Below are positions 26,062-34,766 of a stretch of DNA of 64,000 nucleotides, in pieces. Both the position numbers and the translations under genes were made by a program. Source of the DNA: Desulfitobacterium hafniense DCB-2 (GTDB lineage: Bacteria; Bacillota; Desulfitobacteriia; Desulfitobacteriales; Desulfitobacteriaceae); assembly GCF_000021925.1 (NCBI RefSeq), contig NC_011830.1, positions 4,437,001-4,501,000 on the forward strand, in the 5' to 3' direction. The first letter of the stretch is position 1. Each line of letters starts with the position of its first letter. The notes under the pieces were generated by a model. It was not told the origin of the DNA, ran no database searches, and saw only the letters and a program-made list of their open reading frames with translations.

Positions 26062-26423
26062 TGCTTGTAATTCGCCACCCCTATGCCATATTTTTGACAG
26101 ATTGTCAAGATAATAATACATTTATTGTTTCGCCAAAAAACTCAAGAATCCTCTTTTTCACTTTCTCTTTAAAATCAGACTTTTTTGGTGTACAATATAT
26201 AGTCTAGATATATTTAGAGTCTATAAATATTATTCTACCTTCCTTAACTATTTCCTCCTTTATTTCGACTTTTTCTTTCTTCTCACACTATCCGCGGCAG
26301 ATTGCTTTTCCTCCTCTGCTTTTCGTGCTAAAATGGAATCAATGCTTAAACTTTATACATAGATGAGTCAGGTTGCACCATGATCCTAAACTTCAAAAAT
26401 GACTCAGAAAGGTGGACGGTCCT
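26062..26423. other. AT-rich divergent control region between dnaG and a GerMN lipoprotein gene
   Basis: No gene is seen. TTGACA-ATC-TGTCAA, a short inverted repeat, lies at about 26093-26107 and may supply the dnaG -35. A stretch near 26190-26235 is rich in TATA and TCTA and may hold promoters in both directions. No riboswitch or attenuator is recognised. Confidence 0.4.
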
Positions 26424-27011
26424 ATGTGCAAGACTAAATTCCGCTGTTTGATGATCGCATTTTCCATATTCCTTTTAACCTTTGGCTTAGTAGGCTGTGG
26501 ATCCGATGACACCACGAAGAATACTCCCCCACCCCCTCCCCCCAATGTAAATGATCCCCAGAATCCCGACCCGGTTGAACCGGCTCCCGCAGAAACCGTG
26601 AAAGTTACGATGTATTTCCCTACGTCGGATGCAACAGGTCTTGATCCCACTGAGCGGACAATAAACGTGGCCAAAGCAGCAAGCGAAGAAGTTATCGCCG
26701 GAATGTTCAAGGAGTTCGCAAATCCTCCTTCAGGTTTAGTGGCTCCCCTCCCAAAGGATACCAAGCTTTTGGATGTTAAGATTAAAGACGGTGTCGCCAC
26801 CCTTAATCTGTCCCATTCCTTCAGAGAGAATTTTGAGGGCGGGGCCACAGGAGAAGAGATGGTCCTCTATAGCATTGTCAATTCCTTAACCACCCTTGAG
26901 GATGTGGACTCGGTGGAATTCCTTTTAGAAGGGGAACTTAAGGCAGCTATTCTCGGCGGTTTGGATACATCAACACCTGTAACGGCCAATGAAAGCTTAA
27001 TTTTGAAGTAA
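26424..27011 (+). CDS. GerMN domain lipoprotein
   Basis: 195 residues starting at the ATG at 26424, with AAAGGTGG upstream. The signal peptide ends in a lipobox (FGLVGCGSDD), so the protein should be anchored to the outer face of the membrane. A proline-rich spacer (TPPPPPPNVNDPQNPDP) leads to a GerMN domain (VKVTMYFPTSDATGLDPTE, then VKIKDGVATLNLSHSFR). GerMN domains occur in the spore germination protein GerM and in other envelope lipoproteins; the ligand is unknown. A role in sporulation is possible but not shown by context. Confidence 0.87.
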   Translation: MCKTKFRCLMIAFSIFLLTFGLVGCGSDDTTKNTPPPPPPNVNDPQNPDPVEPAPAETVKVTMYFPTSDATGLDPTERTINVAKAASEEVIAGMFKEFANPPSGLVAPLPKDTKLLDVKIKDGVATLNLSHSFRENFEGGATGEEMVLYSIVNSLTTLEDVDSVEFLLEGELKAAILGGLDTSTPVTANESLILK

Positions 27012-27026
27012 CATTCGTATTTAAGA

Positions 27027-27072
27027 GAGTGCCGCCAAACTACTTTTCAAGTAGTGGGCGGCACTCCTTTTT
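27027..27072 (+). terminator. Terminator after the GerMN lipoprotein
   Basis: GAGTGCCGCC pairs with GGCGGCACTC, with a second inner stem (ACTACTT with AAGTAGT). CTTTTT follows. Confidence 0.88.
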
Positions 27073-27081
27073 GCTGGCACT

Positions 27082-27110
27082 AAAAAAGGTCTGTCTTTTG
27101 GCGACAGACC
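27082..27110 (-). terminator. Terminator after the dGTPase-like gene
   Basis: GGTCTGTC pairs with GACAGACC across a 6-base loop; TTTTTT follows on the minus strand. Confidence 0.8.
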
Positions 27111-27134
27111 CTGGATTATTTCGGCATGCACCTC

Positions 27135-28124
27135 TTAATATCTGGGAACAAGGAATTTTTGAAAGAGATCGATAGCGTAGTTATCAGTCAGCCCGGAGAT
27201 GTAGTCCACTACGGCTTTGACCGCATCACCCCCGGCCCAAACCAGATATTCCTGAGGGAGAAACTGTAGATTTTTCATGTAATAATGGAATAAAGCCTGG
27301 ACAACATATTCACCTTTACGCCGCTCTTCACGGAGGATCACGCTGTTATAAACCCGTTCAAACATAAACACCCGGAACTCCTGCATAGCCTCCGCAACTT
27401 GGGAGGATTGCCGGATAGAGTCTTGCTTCTGGGAGCTTTCGATCATATCCACTACCATCGTAGTGATCATACGGCTGGGACTATCCCCCAGGGTAGACAC
27501 CACCTTCCCGGGGAGCTCTCCCTGGTGAATGAGCTCTGCCCGCAAGGCATCATCATAATCATGGCAAAGGTAGGCAATACGATCCCCGGTCTTGACGATC
27601 TGCCCTTCGAGGGTATAGGGGACCCCCTTCCCTGTATGATGGAGCACCCCATCCAGAACTTCCTGGGTTAAATTCAACCCTCTGCCCTCCCCGGTGAGAA
27701 CCGTGAGGATACGGACGGATTGTTCGTTATGCTCAAAGCGCCCGATCAGCTTGGCAATGGCCTCTTCTCCCACATGACCAAAGGGGGTATGCCCCACATC
27801 ATGACCGAGGGAAATGGCTTCAATCAAATCTTCGTTCAGACTTAACCCCCGGCCAATGGTGCGGGAAATCTGAGAAACCTCCAGACTATGGGTCATCCGC
27901 GTCCGATAATGATCCCCGCTGGGAGCTATATAAACCTGGGTCTTATGCTTAAGCCGCCGGAAGGGTTTGCTATGCAAAATACGATCCCGGTCCCTTTGGA
28001 ATTTGGTCCGGATAGGGCATTCTTCCTCTTCCCGCATTCTTCTGGCTGCACTGCTTTTGGCGGCATAAGGCGAAAGCCGCTCCCCTTCTTCCCTCTCTAT
28101 ACGGGTTCGAATCGTCTCTGTCAC
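27135..28124 (-). CDS. dGTPase-like HD domain phosphohydrolase
   Basis: 329 residues. The HD metal site is visible as RTRMTHSLEVSQ, then AISLGHDVGHTPFGHVGEEA. The N-terminal arginine-rich segment (RTKFQRDRDRILHSKPFRR, then LKHKTQVY) is diagnostic for deoxyguanosinetriphosphate triphosphohydrolase-like proteins (Dgt family). They hydrolyse dNTPs to nucleosides and triphosphate and may shape dNTP pools. The GTG at 28124 is chosen because AAAGGAGG is seven bases upstream. It lies upstream of dnaG, consistent with a replication-related neighbourhood. Confidence 0.92.
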   Translation of the reverse strand: MTETIRTRIEREEGERLSPYAAKSSAARRMREEEECPIRTKFQRDRDRILHSKPFRRLKHKTQVYIAPSGDHYRTRMTHSLEVSQISRTIGRGLSLNEDLIEAISLGHDVGHTPFGHVGEEAIAKLIGRFEHNEQSVRILTVLTGEGRGLNLTQEVLDGVLHHTGKGVPYTLEGQIVKTGDRIAYLCHDYDDALRAELIHQGELPGKVVSTLGDSPSRMITTMVVDMIESSQKQDSIRQSSQVAEAMQEFRVFMFERVYNSVILREERRKGEYVVQALFHYYMKNLQFLPQEYLVWAGGDAVKAVVDYISGLTDNYAIDLFQKFLVPRY

Positions 28125-28199
28125 ACACACTCCTCCTTTGAGGCATGGCTTATGCATTTATTATAGCACGTAGGGTGGACAGAGAATAGAAAGGGGGCT

Positions 28200-29642
28200 T
28201 TAAATTATCCCCGTATTTTGAAGTAAGGCACCAATAATCAGTATCCAAATGGCTGCTAAGGCTGCCGCCACCAGTTTATCCCCTGAGCTTAAGGGGTGTT
28301 GTTCCCTTTTGCTTTCACCTTTTTGGCACCCTGAACAAGCCCGGCTTGCCGCAACCTCTTTTTTCATCCCACCCTCTTCAAGCGCTTCTCCTTCTACCGG
28401 GCCCAGTTCTGCCCAACCCGGTTCTTCCTCCCCTTGACGTTCTTCTTTTTCTGCCTTTCCCTCCTCCGGCTCCAGCTTGTTTCGGAAGAGCTGCTGCCCT
28501 TTTCGCCTGCCGGAAGCAATAAAATCCAAAAGCACTCCCATAGGACAGAAACAGCGGCACCAAAAGCGCAGAATAAAAATGGAAAACAAGAGAATCAAGA
28601 GCATCATCATCCACTGTGAAGTATTGCCGTCCCCATCAAAAAATACTGAAAAAGGCTCAAAGCTGGCTATGCCGGGATTATTGAAGAACAAGGCCAGCAT
28701 AGCAGCCAGCCACAGGAACAACCAGCGGCTTTTACGAGCATAGGAGATCAGCTGAGAGTTAGGGCGGTAGTCGGCCAGATTCAGAGCCTTGTACAAACCT
28801 TCTTGAACCGCTCCGAAAGGGCAAAGCCAGGAGCAGTAAAAATTTCTCCCCCATAGCAAGGTGACCAACAGAACCCCTATAACAATCACATACCAAATGG
28901 GCCGTTCCGAAAAGGCGGGCATTTTCAGAGCAACGATACTCAGATAATTGCCGATGGTCAAGGAGGAATTCTCCATAAATCCGAATACAAAGACCGCTGC
29001 CGCCGAGATCCAGGGGCGCAGCTTCTTCATGTTGCGGGCAGAGGCCAGGATTGCCACAAGAAGCATCAGCAGGACAAGCCCATCCTGCCATTGAAAATGG
29101 AAGGTTTTCAGACGGGGTACTGTCAGCCCCAATTGATTCTTTCCTACCTGAAACATGCCCTTTTCCACGGCTAACATGATCCCATCCGTGGTGCGTGTTG
29201 CACCGCTGACACTATCAATATCCTCATGAGCCGCCAAGGGCTGAGTTACGGTTTTGCCAATCAAGTTCTCCGGATACCCGGCTTCCAGGACCTTGCGCAG
29301 ATAGAGGGGAGTTTCCGAGTCTTCGACCAGGACTGCATTTTTCAGAGTGCCCTCCTGACTCACATTGATCAACAGGGTGATGGGACCTCCATAGCCTGAG
29401 GCACTGGCAATAACCCCATAACTCAGTAAATGTTCGGCTTGATCATATAACCCATAGGTCTTATAAATACCTTCCAGCTCTTCATAGTGGGTTGCAGTCG
29501 GTTCTCCCTGCTGCAGGAGAGCCAATATATCGTGTTTGTCGCTTATCTGTTGATAGACAGAGGTCACAAGTAAAAGAAAGCAGGCGAGGAAAGGGAGGAT
29601 TACCCACCCCCTCGCCTTTTTAGCTTGAGTATTGATCATCAT
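28200..29642 (-). CDS. NosR/NapH-like membrane flavoprotein with polyferredoxin motifs
   Basis: 480 residues. An N-terminal membrane anchor is followed by an FMN-binding domain facing outward. DSVSGATRTTDGI is the flavinylation motif, whose threonine carries FMN covalently. About five further membrane segments follow, with the two CxxxCP clusters typical of NapH/NosR/CcoG (CSWLCPFGAVQEG and CRCFCPMGVLLD). The PceC and TceC proteins of dehalorespiring bacteria share this layout. A charged Glu-rich stretch of about 60 residues precedes the last membrane segment. Its start overlaps the stop of the upstream iron-sulfur gene by four bases. Probable role: moving electrons across the membrane to exported reductases. 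Confidence 0.85.
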   Translation of the reverse strand: MMINTQAKKARGWVILPFLACFLLLVTSVYQQISDKHDILALLQQGEPTATHYEELEGIYKTYGLYDQAEHLLSYGVIASASGYGGPITLLINVSQEGTLKNAVLVEDSETPLYLRKVLEAGYPENLIGKTVTQPLAAHEDIDSVSGATRTTDGIMLAVEKGMFQVGKNQLGLTVPRLKTFHFQWQDGLVLLMLLVAILASARNMKKLRPWISAAAVFVFGFMENSSLTIGNYLSIVALKMPAFSERPIWYVIVIGVLLVTLLWGRNFYCSWLCPFGAVQEGLYKALNLADYRPNSQLISYARKSRWLFLWLAAMLALFFNNPGIASFEPFSVFFDGDGNTSQWMMMLLILLFSIFILRFWCRCFCPMGVLLDFIASGRRKGQQLFRNKLEPEEGKAEKEERQGEEEPGWAELGPVEGEALEEGGMKKEVAASRACSGCQKGESKREQHPLSSGDKLVAAALAAIWILIIGALLQNTGII

Positions 29643-30790
29643 GGCACAAACTTTCCAAAGAGTTTTTGGCGAACATCCGAAAGAATGTCTTCCTGAGAGG
29701 GTTCTTCCTTACACCAGTAACATAAATCATCCTGACTGGTGATGGTTTCTGCTTCACAAAGCTTGCATTTTCCCACTGAGGCCTTGAAGATGGATTGTTC
29801 CTCGTACGGCGCGGCATTGGGTAAACGATCCCGAAGAATCGACCGGGTTGGACAGGACAGCATACAGATGCGGCAGTCTATGCAGTGCCCTCCAGTGAAG
29901 AAATGAATACACTCCTTCCCTTCGACCCGAATCTTCAACGCTTGGGTAGGACAATACCTGGCACACATACCACAGTTCACACACTCCATGCTCATTTGGA
30001 TAAAAGGCCAATAAGCAGGATTTCCTCCTTCCTGATAGTGCCTGGAATAACTATCTTCGAGACGCTTCTGCCAATCAGGCAAGGTATTGATTCTTGCCCT
30101 TTTTTTGGTTTCTTCACGACCAGGCACTCCCTTTTGCACCTTGAGCTGCTCCTGGTGCTTTCGGCCCATTAAGGTTAAAAACAGATCCCGGCGGGAGGTC
30201 ACCTTTAATCCTGAAGATACGGCCTGGAGCTTTTTGCGCTTTTTGGCTTTATCTGCAGTATAAATCAGAGTGAAATCCGGAGTATGACCGGAAGCTTCCA
30301 GCCATTCCATGGCTGTTTCCAGGGCAAATTTGACTCGCTCGATACACGATTTCAGCGGACAATCATGGCATTCATCCAGACGCAGCTCCACTCCAGTGAG
30401 CAAACCTAATTCATACCAAGCTCCTTTGGACAAGGCGCTTAAGCAGGTGGGAATCTGCACCGCTCCCTTCTCCTTATCCTCTTTACTAAGATAGGGAGCC
30501 GAATGTGAGCCACAGAAGATCTGAGTGATTTTTGCTCCCTGCTCTTCCACATCTGAGCGAATTGTGGTTTCATCCCATTGGGAAGAACTGAAAACCTGAG
30601 TAGGGCAGTCGGCAAAGCACAGTCCGCAGCCGAGGCAGCGCTCTTGGATCAGATAAATTTGCTGATTAGCGAGGATTAAAGCTTGTCCCGGACAGCGGGA
30701 AACACAATGGCTGCATTCCACACCATTGTGCTGCTGATTCAGACATCGATTTGTGTCAAGCTGCATAGTTGCACCGTGATTAAAAAGCAT
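29639..30790 (-). CDS. Multi-cluster ferredoxin-like iron-sulfur protein
   Basis: 383 residues with at least four 4Fe-4S motifs: CSHCVSRCPG with an earlier C, CLGCGLCFADCPTQ, CVNCGMCARYCPTQ and CIDCRICMLSCPTR. A short zinc-like or cluster-like tail follows (CKLCEAETITSQDDLCYWC). The central domain (about residues 90-210) has no known fold by eye. The ATG at 30790 is chosen from AAAGGAG. It lies between a TorD-like chaperone and the NosR/NapH-like flavoprotein and overlaps the latter, so the three work together. No signal peptide is seen, so it is probably cytoplasmic. Confidence 0.82.
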   Translation of the reverse strand: MLFNHGATMQLDTNRCLNQQHNGVECSHCVSRCPGQALILANQQIYLIQERCLGCGLCFADCPTQVFSSSQWDETTIRSDVEEQGAKITQIFCGSHSAPYLSKEDKEKGAVQIPTCLSALSKGAWYELGLLTGVELRLDECHDCPLKSCIERVKFALETAMEWLEASGHTPDFTLIYTADKAKKRKKLQAVSSGLKVTSRRDLFLTLMGRKHQEQLKVQKGVPGREETKKRARINTLPDWQKRLEDSYSRHYQEGGNPAYWPFIQMSMECVNCGMCARYCPTQALKIRVEGKECIHFFTGGHCIDCRICMLSCPTRSILRDRLPNAAPYEEQSIFKASVGKCKLCEAETITSQDDLCYWCKEEPSQEDILSDVRQKLFGKFVP

Positions 30791-30859
30791 GCTTCCCACT
30801 CCTTTGTTCATTCTAAGGAATTTTGTTTATGCACTTAACTGAGGATATATCGCCATGAC

Positions 30860-31546
30860 TTAAGCAAGTATTTTGCTCAGCCCTACTTGTCCTAACCGGC
30901 ATAACCCTTGATAGAATGTAAGCCCGGCTTCACATGCCAGTTTATCAAAAAATGCCCGGCACCATTTATGAAGATGGAGGTCCGTGAACTCTTTAATCTG
31001 CTTTTCCAGCACCGCTAATTCCTCAGCGCTTTCCTCTTGTAAGGCCTTCCCTTTCTTAGCGTAGAGATACATCATAAACTCCAACTCCGTGGCCATATGA
31101 TCGGCAGGTTCTGCGGATTGCTTAACAAGGCTGACTCCGGCACTTTTATAACAACGTTCGGCGTCAAGGGCGGCCGGGCTCATAAAGAGCATGACTCCCC
31201 CTTTGTCTTCAGGATTATGCAAAAAGAGAGTCTCGTATATACTAACCACCGGTTTCTTCGGATCATCAAAAAGCCGGGTATATTCCCGCCTCATCTGAAT
31301 GAGGAAAGCGGTTACGTCCTCCTCGGTCGAGGCAAGGTTCTTTAAGGCTTCCCGGACTGAAGCAATCTCCTCCTGAGTGCAGGAAAGCTCCTCAAGAATG
31401 TAGAGGGCATCCCGTCCATAGCTGCCGTCTAAAAATGCCTGGGCCAATTCATGGTTAGGGAGCCGCAGGGAGATCGAGAGCAGCTGGAAGAAATCCGAGA
31501 TCGTAAAAGCATTCATTGCATCTTGTTCTTGACGGTTATTACTCAT
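30860..31546 (-). CDS. TorD/DmsD family molybdoenzyme chaperone
   Basis: 228 residues, all helical. LIQMRREYTRLFDDPKKPVV followed by YETLFL, and the later LEFMMYLYAKK with HLHKWCRAFFDKL, match the TorD/DmsD fold. These chaperones bind Tat signal peptides and help load molybdopterin cofactor before export. AAAAGGAGAATAAAA precedes the ATG. It heads the chaperone, iron-sulfur and NosR-like gene set. Two Tat-exported molybdoenzymes are encoded 5-13 kb upstream, so it may serve them; that is inference. Confidence 0.85.
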   Translation of the reverse strand: MSNNRQEQDAMNAFTISDFFQLLSISLRLPNHELAQAFLDGSYGRDALYILEELSCTQEEIASVREALKNLASTEEDVTAFLIQMRREYTRLFDDPKKPVVSIYETLFLHNPEDKGGVMLFMSPAALDAERCYKSAGVSLVKQSAEPADHMATELEFMMYLYAKKGKALQEESAEELAVLEKQIKEFTDLHLHKWCRAFFDKLACEAGLTFYQGLCRLGQVGLSKILA

Positions 31547-31902
31547 TTTTATTCTCCTTTTTGTACCTTGACATAGTCCTATTTTAGCAAAGTACCCATC
31601 GTTTCTTCTATATCATTTGATATGCCTTTCACAATGCTGTTTAGTCTTATCAGCCGCACTCCATCCCTTTTATTTTATAATAACTCATCTCCTAAAGATG
31701 TCAGGAATACCAATAGGGTTTTGTCCAAAAAAACGCTACAGAAAGGGTAGAGGGCAGACTCCGGTCTGATAGCTAAGACATGGGACCTGCCCGCTTAATG
31801 CTTATTTTCTCCCGTACCAGCTTAAGATGATCATCCCCATAACTTCCTCCAGACACATTAGTGTTGCTAATGAATGCTTGAATTTGTAGTGATTTCTAGG
31901 CA
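31547..31902. other. Gap without a recognisable gene
   Basis: About 350 bases between the torD-like gene and the patB terminator. No reading frame with a ribosome binding site and no conserved RNA is seen. TAAAAT near 31583 on the minus strand may be the -10 of the torD promoter. Confidence 0.4.
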
Positions 31903-31947
31903 CAAAAAAGATCTCCCCTGCGCTTTTTGAGCGAAGAGGAGATCTTT
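31903..31947 (-). terminator. Terminator after patB
   Basis: AAAGATCTCC (31907-31916) pairs with GGAGATCTTT (31938-31947), with a GCGC/GCG inner stem; TTTTTT follows on the minus strand. Confidence 0.85.
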
Positions 31948-31985
31948 AGAAATTACATCATTCCAGGAATAGCTGACTATCGATT

Positions 31986-33179
31986 TTACAAAGCCTTTAA
32001 AGCCTCCTTGATCTGCTCCAAGGCTTTCACCAGTGTCGAACGATGGCAAGCAAAGTTAAAACGCAGAAAACCTGCTCCCTCTTCTCCGAACCAGCGTCCC
32101 AAATCCACAGCCACTTTGGCCTTCTCAATGATCAAGGCATCGATTTGATCCGCCGTAAGACCTGTTCCCCGGAAATCAAACCATACCAAATAAGTTCCTT
32201 GAGGTTTAATAATGCGAACTCCTTGCAGGTGCTTCTCAGTATAATCCAGGGCATAATCAAGATTACTCTCGACATGCTCAAGAAATGCCTTCAAGTAGTC
32301 TGCACCATGAGTATAGGCAGCCTCTAAAGCGATAGTACCAAATATATTGATGTCCCGCGCCTGATTGATCTCCAATTGTTCAAGATATCTTTGGCGAATC
32401 CTTCGTTCGGGAAGAATGACCACTGAAGTCTGTAACCCTGCTAAGTTAAAGGTCTTGCTGGCAGAATAGGCAGTTATGACATGTTGATTAAATCGTTCAT
32501 CCAGCATGCCCAGGGGGATATGACGGCTTCCCTTCAAAATCAAGTCGGAGTGAATTTCATCGGCAAAGACAAGCACCTGATGCTTAAGGCATAACTCGCC
32601 GATTTTAGTCAGATCCTCTTCAGACCACACTCGTCCCACCGGGTTATGAGGATTGCACAAGATGAACAGTTTTGTTTTGGGATCTTTAAGCTTGTGCTCA
32701 AAGTCCGCAAAATCAATTTCATATTGTTCTGTTTCTTCATCTAAGAGCAGGGGGTTTTCAATAACCCTCCGTTTGTTCTTTTGGATTGTATTTTTAAAAG
32801 GGTAATATACGGGGGGCTGGATGAGCACCCCATCCCCTTCCTGGGTAAAAGCTTGAATAGCATGGGTAATGGCAGGGACTACCCCGGTCGTGGGCACTAT
32901 CCATTCCGGATCAAGCTGCCAGCCATGCCGTTGGAAAATCCAGCCCGTGACTGCCTGATCAAAGGACTTCCCCTTGCCTTTGGGATAACCAAAGATACCA
33001 AATTCAGCTTTAGCTACGATAGCATCGATGACCTCCTGAGGTGCTCGAAAATCCGTATCGGCAACCCACATTGGAATACAGCCCTTGGCGTCCAAACCGG
33101 GAAAACGATTCTCAAAAGCATCCCATTTCGTGCTTTCCGTTCCGTAACGATCAATATATTCATCAAAATTGTAACTCAT
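31986..33179 (-). CDS. patB: PatB/MalY family aminotransferase (cystathionine beta-lyase)
   Basis: Pyridoxal-phosphate enzyme of 397 residues, fold type I. The N-terminus (MSYNFDEYIDRYGTESTKWD) and CIPMWVADTDFRAPQEV are typical of PatB/MalY. The substrate and cofactor site is LCNPHNPVGRVW, then ADEIHSDLIL, and the PLP lysine lies in AYSASKTFNLAGLQ. The family cleaves C-S bonds of cystathionine or cysteine, with pyruvate, ammonia and thiol as products. It is transcribed alone. Confidence 0.92.
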   Translation of the reverse strand: MSYNFDEYIDRYGTESTKWDAFENRFPGLDAKGCIPMWVADTDFRAPQEVIDAIVAKAEFGIFGYPKGKGKSFDQAVTGWIFQRHGWQLDPEWIVPTTGVVPAITHAIQAFTQEGDGVLIQPPVYYPFKNTIQKNKRRVIENPLLLDEETEQYEIDFADFEHKLKDPKTKLFILCNPHNPVGRVWSEEDLTKIGELCLKHQVLVFADEIHSDLILKGSRHIPLGMLDERFNQHVITAYSASKTFNLAGLQTSVVILPERRIRQRYLEQLEINQARDINIFGTIALEAAYTHGADYLKAFLEHVESNLDYALDYTEKHLQGVRIIKPQGTYLVWFDFRGTGLTADQIDALIIEKAKVAVDLGRWFGEEGAGFLRFNFACHRSTLVKALEQIKEALKAL

Positions 33180-33320
33180 CGCCCCACTCCTTTAGCAATT
33201 CAATTAAGGGTATCAGCAATTCATAGTCCTTGCGCACTCAACCAAATTTAAAGCATAGTATTTATATATGAATTATATATTTATTACAGAAAGTGTCAAG
33301 GTTCTTTTTCAGAAGCAGGC

Positions 33321-34496
33321 TCAGCTTAAAAACTTGAGTGCAGTATAGCTGAGCAACGCCGCTCCCATAGGCAAGGCCCGCTCATCCAGGTCAAATTTGG
33401 GGTGGTGCAGAGGGGGATTGGGTTGCCCCGGGAAGCCAACTCCTAAATAGATATAAGCAGATGGCAAAAGCTGGCTAAAGGATGCAAAATCATCCCCTAA
33501 TAGGACAGGTTGGGCAGCCAGAGTATGATCTTTTCCCAGGATTTCTTCTCCGGCTTCCTTGATCAACCGGATCATCCCTTGATCATTGATCAGGGTTTTC
33601 ACTTCTGAGCGGAAATTTAGTCTATAAGCGGCTCCATAAGCTGAAGTAATAGAGCAAAGAAGATTTTCCATAATCTGACCGGTGCGGCTCATCAACTCGT
33701 CCCCAAAGCAGCGCACTGTCCCCTCAATAGTGACCTTTTCGGGAATGATATTGGATTTCTGCCCTCCATGAATCGAGCCTATGGACAAAACAAAAGGCTC
33801 CATAGGGTCAATTTGAGCCGAGGGGATGGTTTGCAGGGCTTGAATACACTCTGCAGCTACCAAAATCGGATTAACCGAATGCTGTGGCAATGCCCCATGG
33901 CCGCCTTTCCCCATAATTTCTATAGTAAAATAAGCCACTGAGGCAAAGAAGGGGCCCTCTTTACAGCCCATTTGGCCTGCAGGTAACTCCGGTGTGACAT
34001 GGAGACCCAGCGCTGCGTCCACATGGGGATTTTCCAAGACCCCTTCTTCGATCATCCGGTCCGCTCCCCCGATAGGAGATTCTTCACTAGGCTGGAAAAT
34101 CAACTTGATACTGCCGGCAAGAGAGTCCTTCAGGCCGGACAGAATTTCTGCCGCACCCAGTACAACGGCTATATGGGCATCATGGCCACAAGCATGCATG
34201 ACTCCCGGTGTGGCGGAGCAAAATCCATGCTCGGTCGCTTCCTCGATCGGCAGTGCATCCATATCGGCGCGGATAGCCAGGGTCTTTCCCGTTTCTCTTC
34301 CCCGGAGAAGTCCCACGACCCCAGTGCTCCCGACATTTTCAGTGACTTCACACCCTAATGCTCTAAGCCTGTCCGCTATATATTTTGCCGTTTTATACTC
34401 CTGCAATGCCAATTCAGGTTGCTTATGAATATCCCGTCTTATGGTTATCAACGTCTCTTCAATGGCATGTGCCGCCTTCATCACTTTTTCCAGCAT
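33321..34496 (-). CDS. M20 family amidohydrolase
   Basis: 391 residues. Metal ligands are visible as MDALPIEEATEHGF, VMHACGHDAHIAVVLG and FQPSEESPIGGADRMIEEG, in the M20D order. Later come GLHVTPELPAG and a dimerisation domain (IEIMGKGGHGALPQHSV). The family removes N-acyl groups from amino acids or hydrolyses IAA-like conjugates and hippurate. The substrate is not known here. It sits beside patB on the same strand; in B. subtilis similar enzymes feed cysteine salvage from N-acetyl-cysteine conjugates, which would fit the pairing, but that is inference. Confidence 0.9.
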   Translation of the reverse strand: MLEKVMKAAHAIEETLITIRRDIHKQPELALQEYKTAKYIADRLRALGCEVTENVGSTGVVGLLRGRETGKTLAIRADMDALPIEEATEHGFCSATPGVMHACGHDAHIAVVLGAAEILSGLKDSLAGSIKLIFQPSEESPIGGADRMIEEGVLENPHVDAALGLHVTPELPAGQMGCKEGPFFASVAYFTIEIMGKGGHGALPQHSVNPILVAAECIQALQTIPSAQIDPMEPFVLSIGSIHGGQKSNIIPEKVTIEGTVRCFGDELMSRTGQIMENLLCSITSAYGAAYRLNFRSEVKTLINDQGMIRLIKEAGEEILGKDHTLAAQPVLLGDDFASFSQLLPSAYIYLGVGFPGQPNPPLHHPKFDLDERALPMGAALLSYTALKFLS

Positions 34497-34693
34497 AATT
34501 ACTTCCCCCTCATTTCCTGCTTGATTACAATTCCAGCTTACTCTTCTCTGTCATATTACCATACATTTACCCAGTTTTTTACTCCTAAATATGACACATC
34601 TCACTTATATCCACCCGGAATCAAGTAATTTGCGAGTATTTTATTTGATCAAATTAAAATAATCTATTAGCTGTCAATAAGCATTATTGTATA

Positions 34694-34749
34694 AAAAAAC
34701 GCTGAAGGCTCGCAAAAAACATAGCGTTTATGCGGGCTTTCAGCGTTTT
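34694..34749 (-). terminator. Terminator after the first molybdoenzyme operon
   Basis: AAAACGCTGAA pairs with TTCAGCGTTTT, with further GC pairing inside. T-run TTTTTTT follows on the minus strand. Confidence 0.85.
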
Positions 34750-34766
34750 ACATATTTTCCTTACTT

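Noticed and set aside
31547..31902. A molybdenum cofactor riboswitch before the torD-like gene
   Set aside because: No conserved core or matching helices could be traced.
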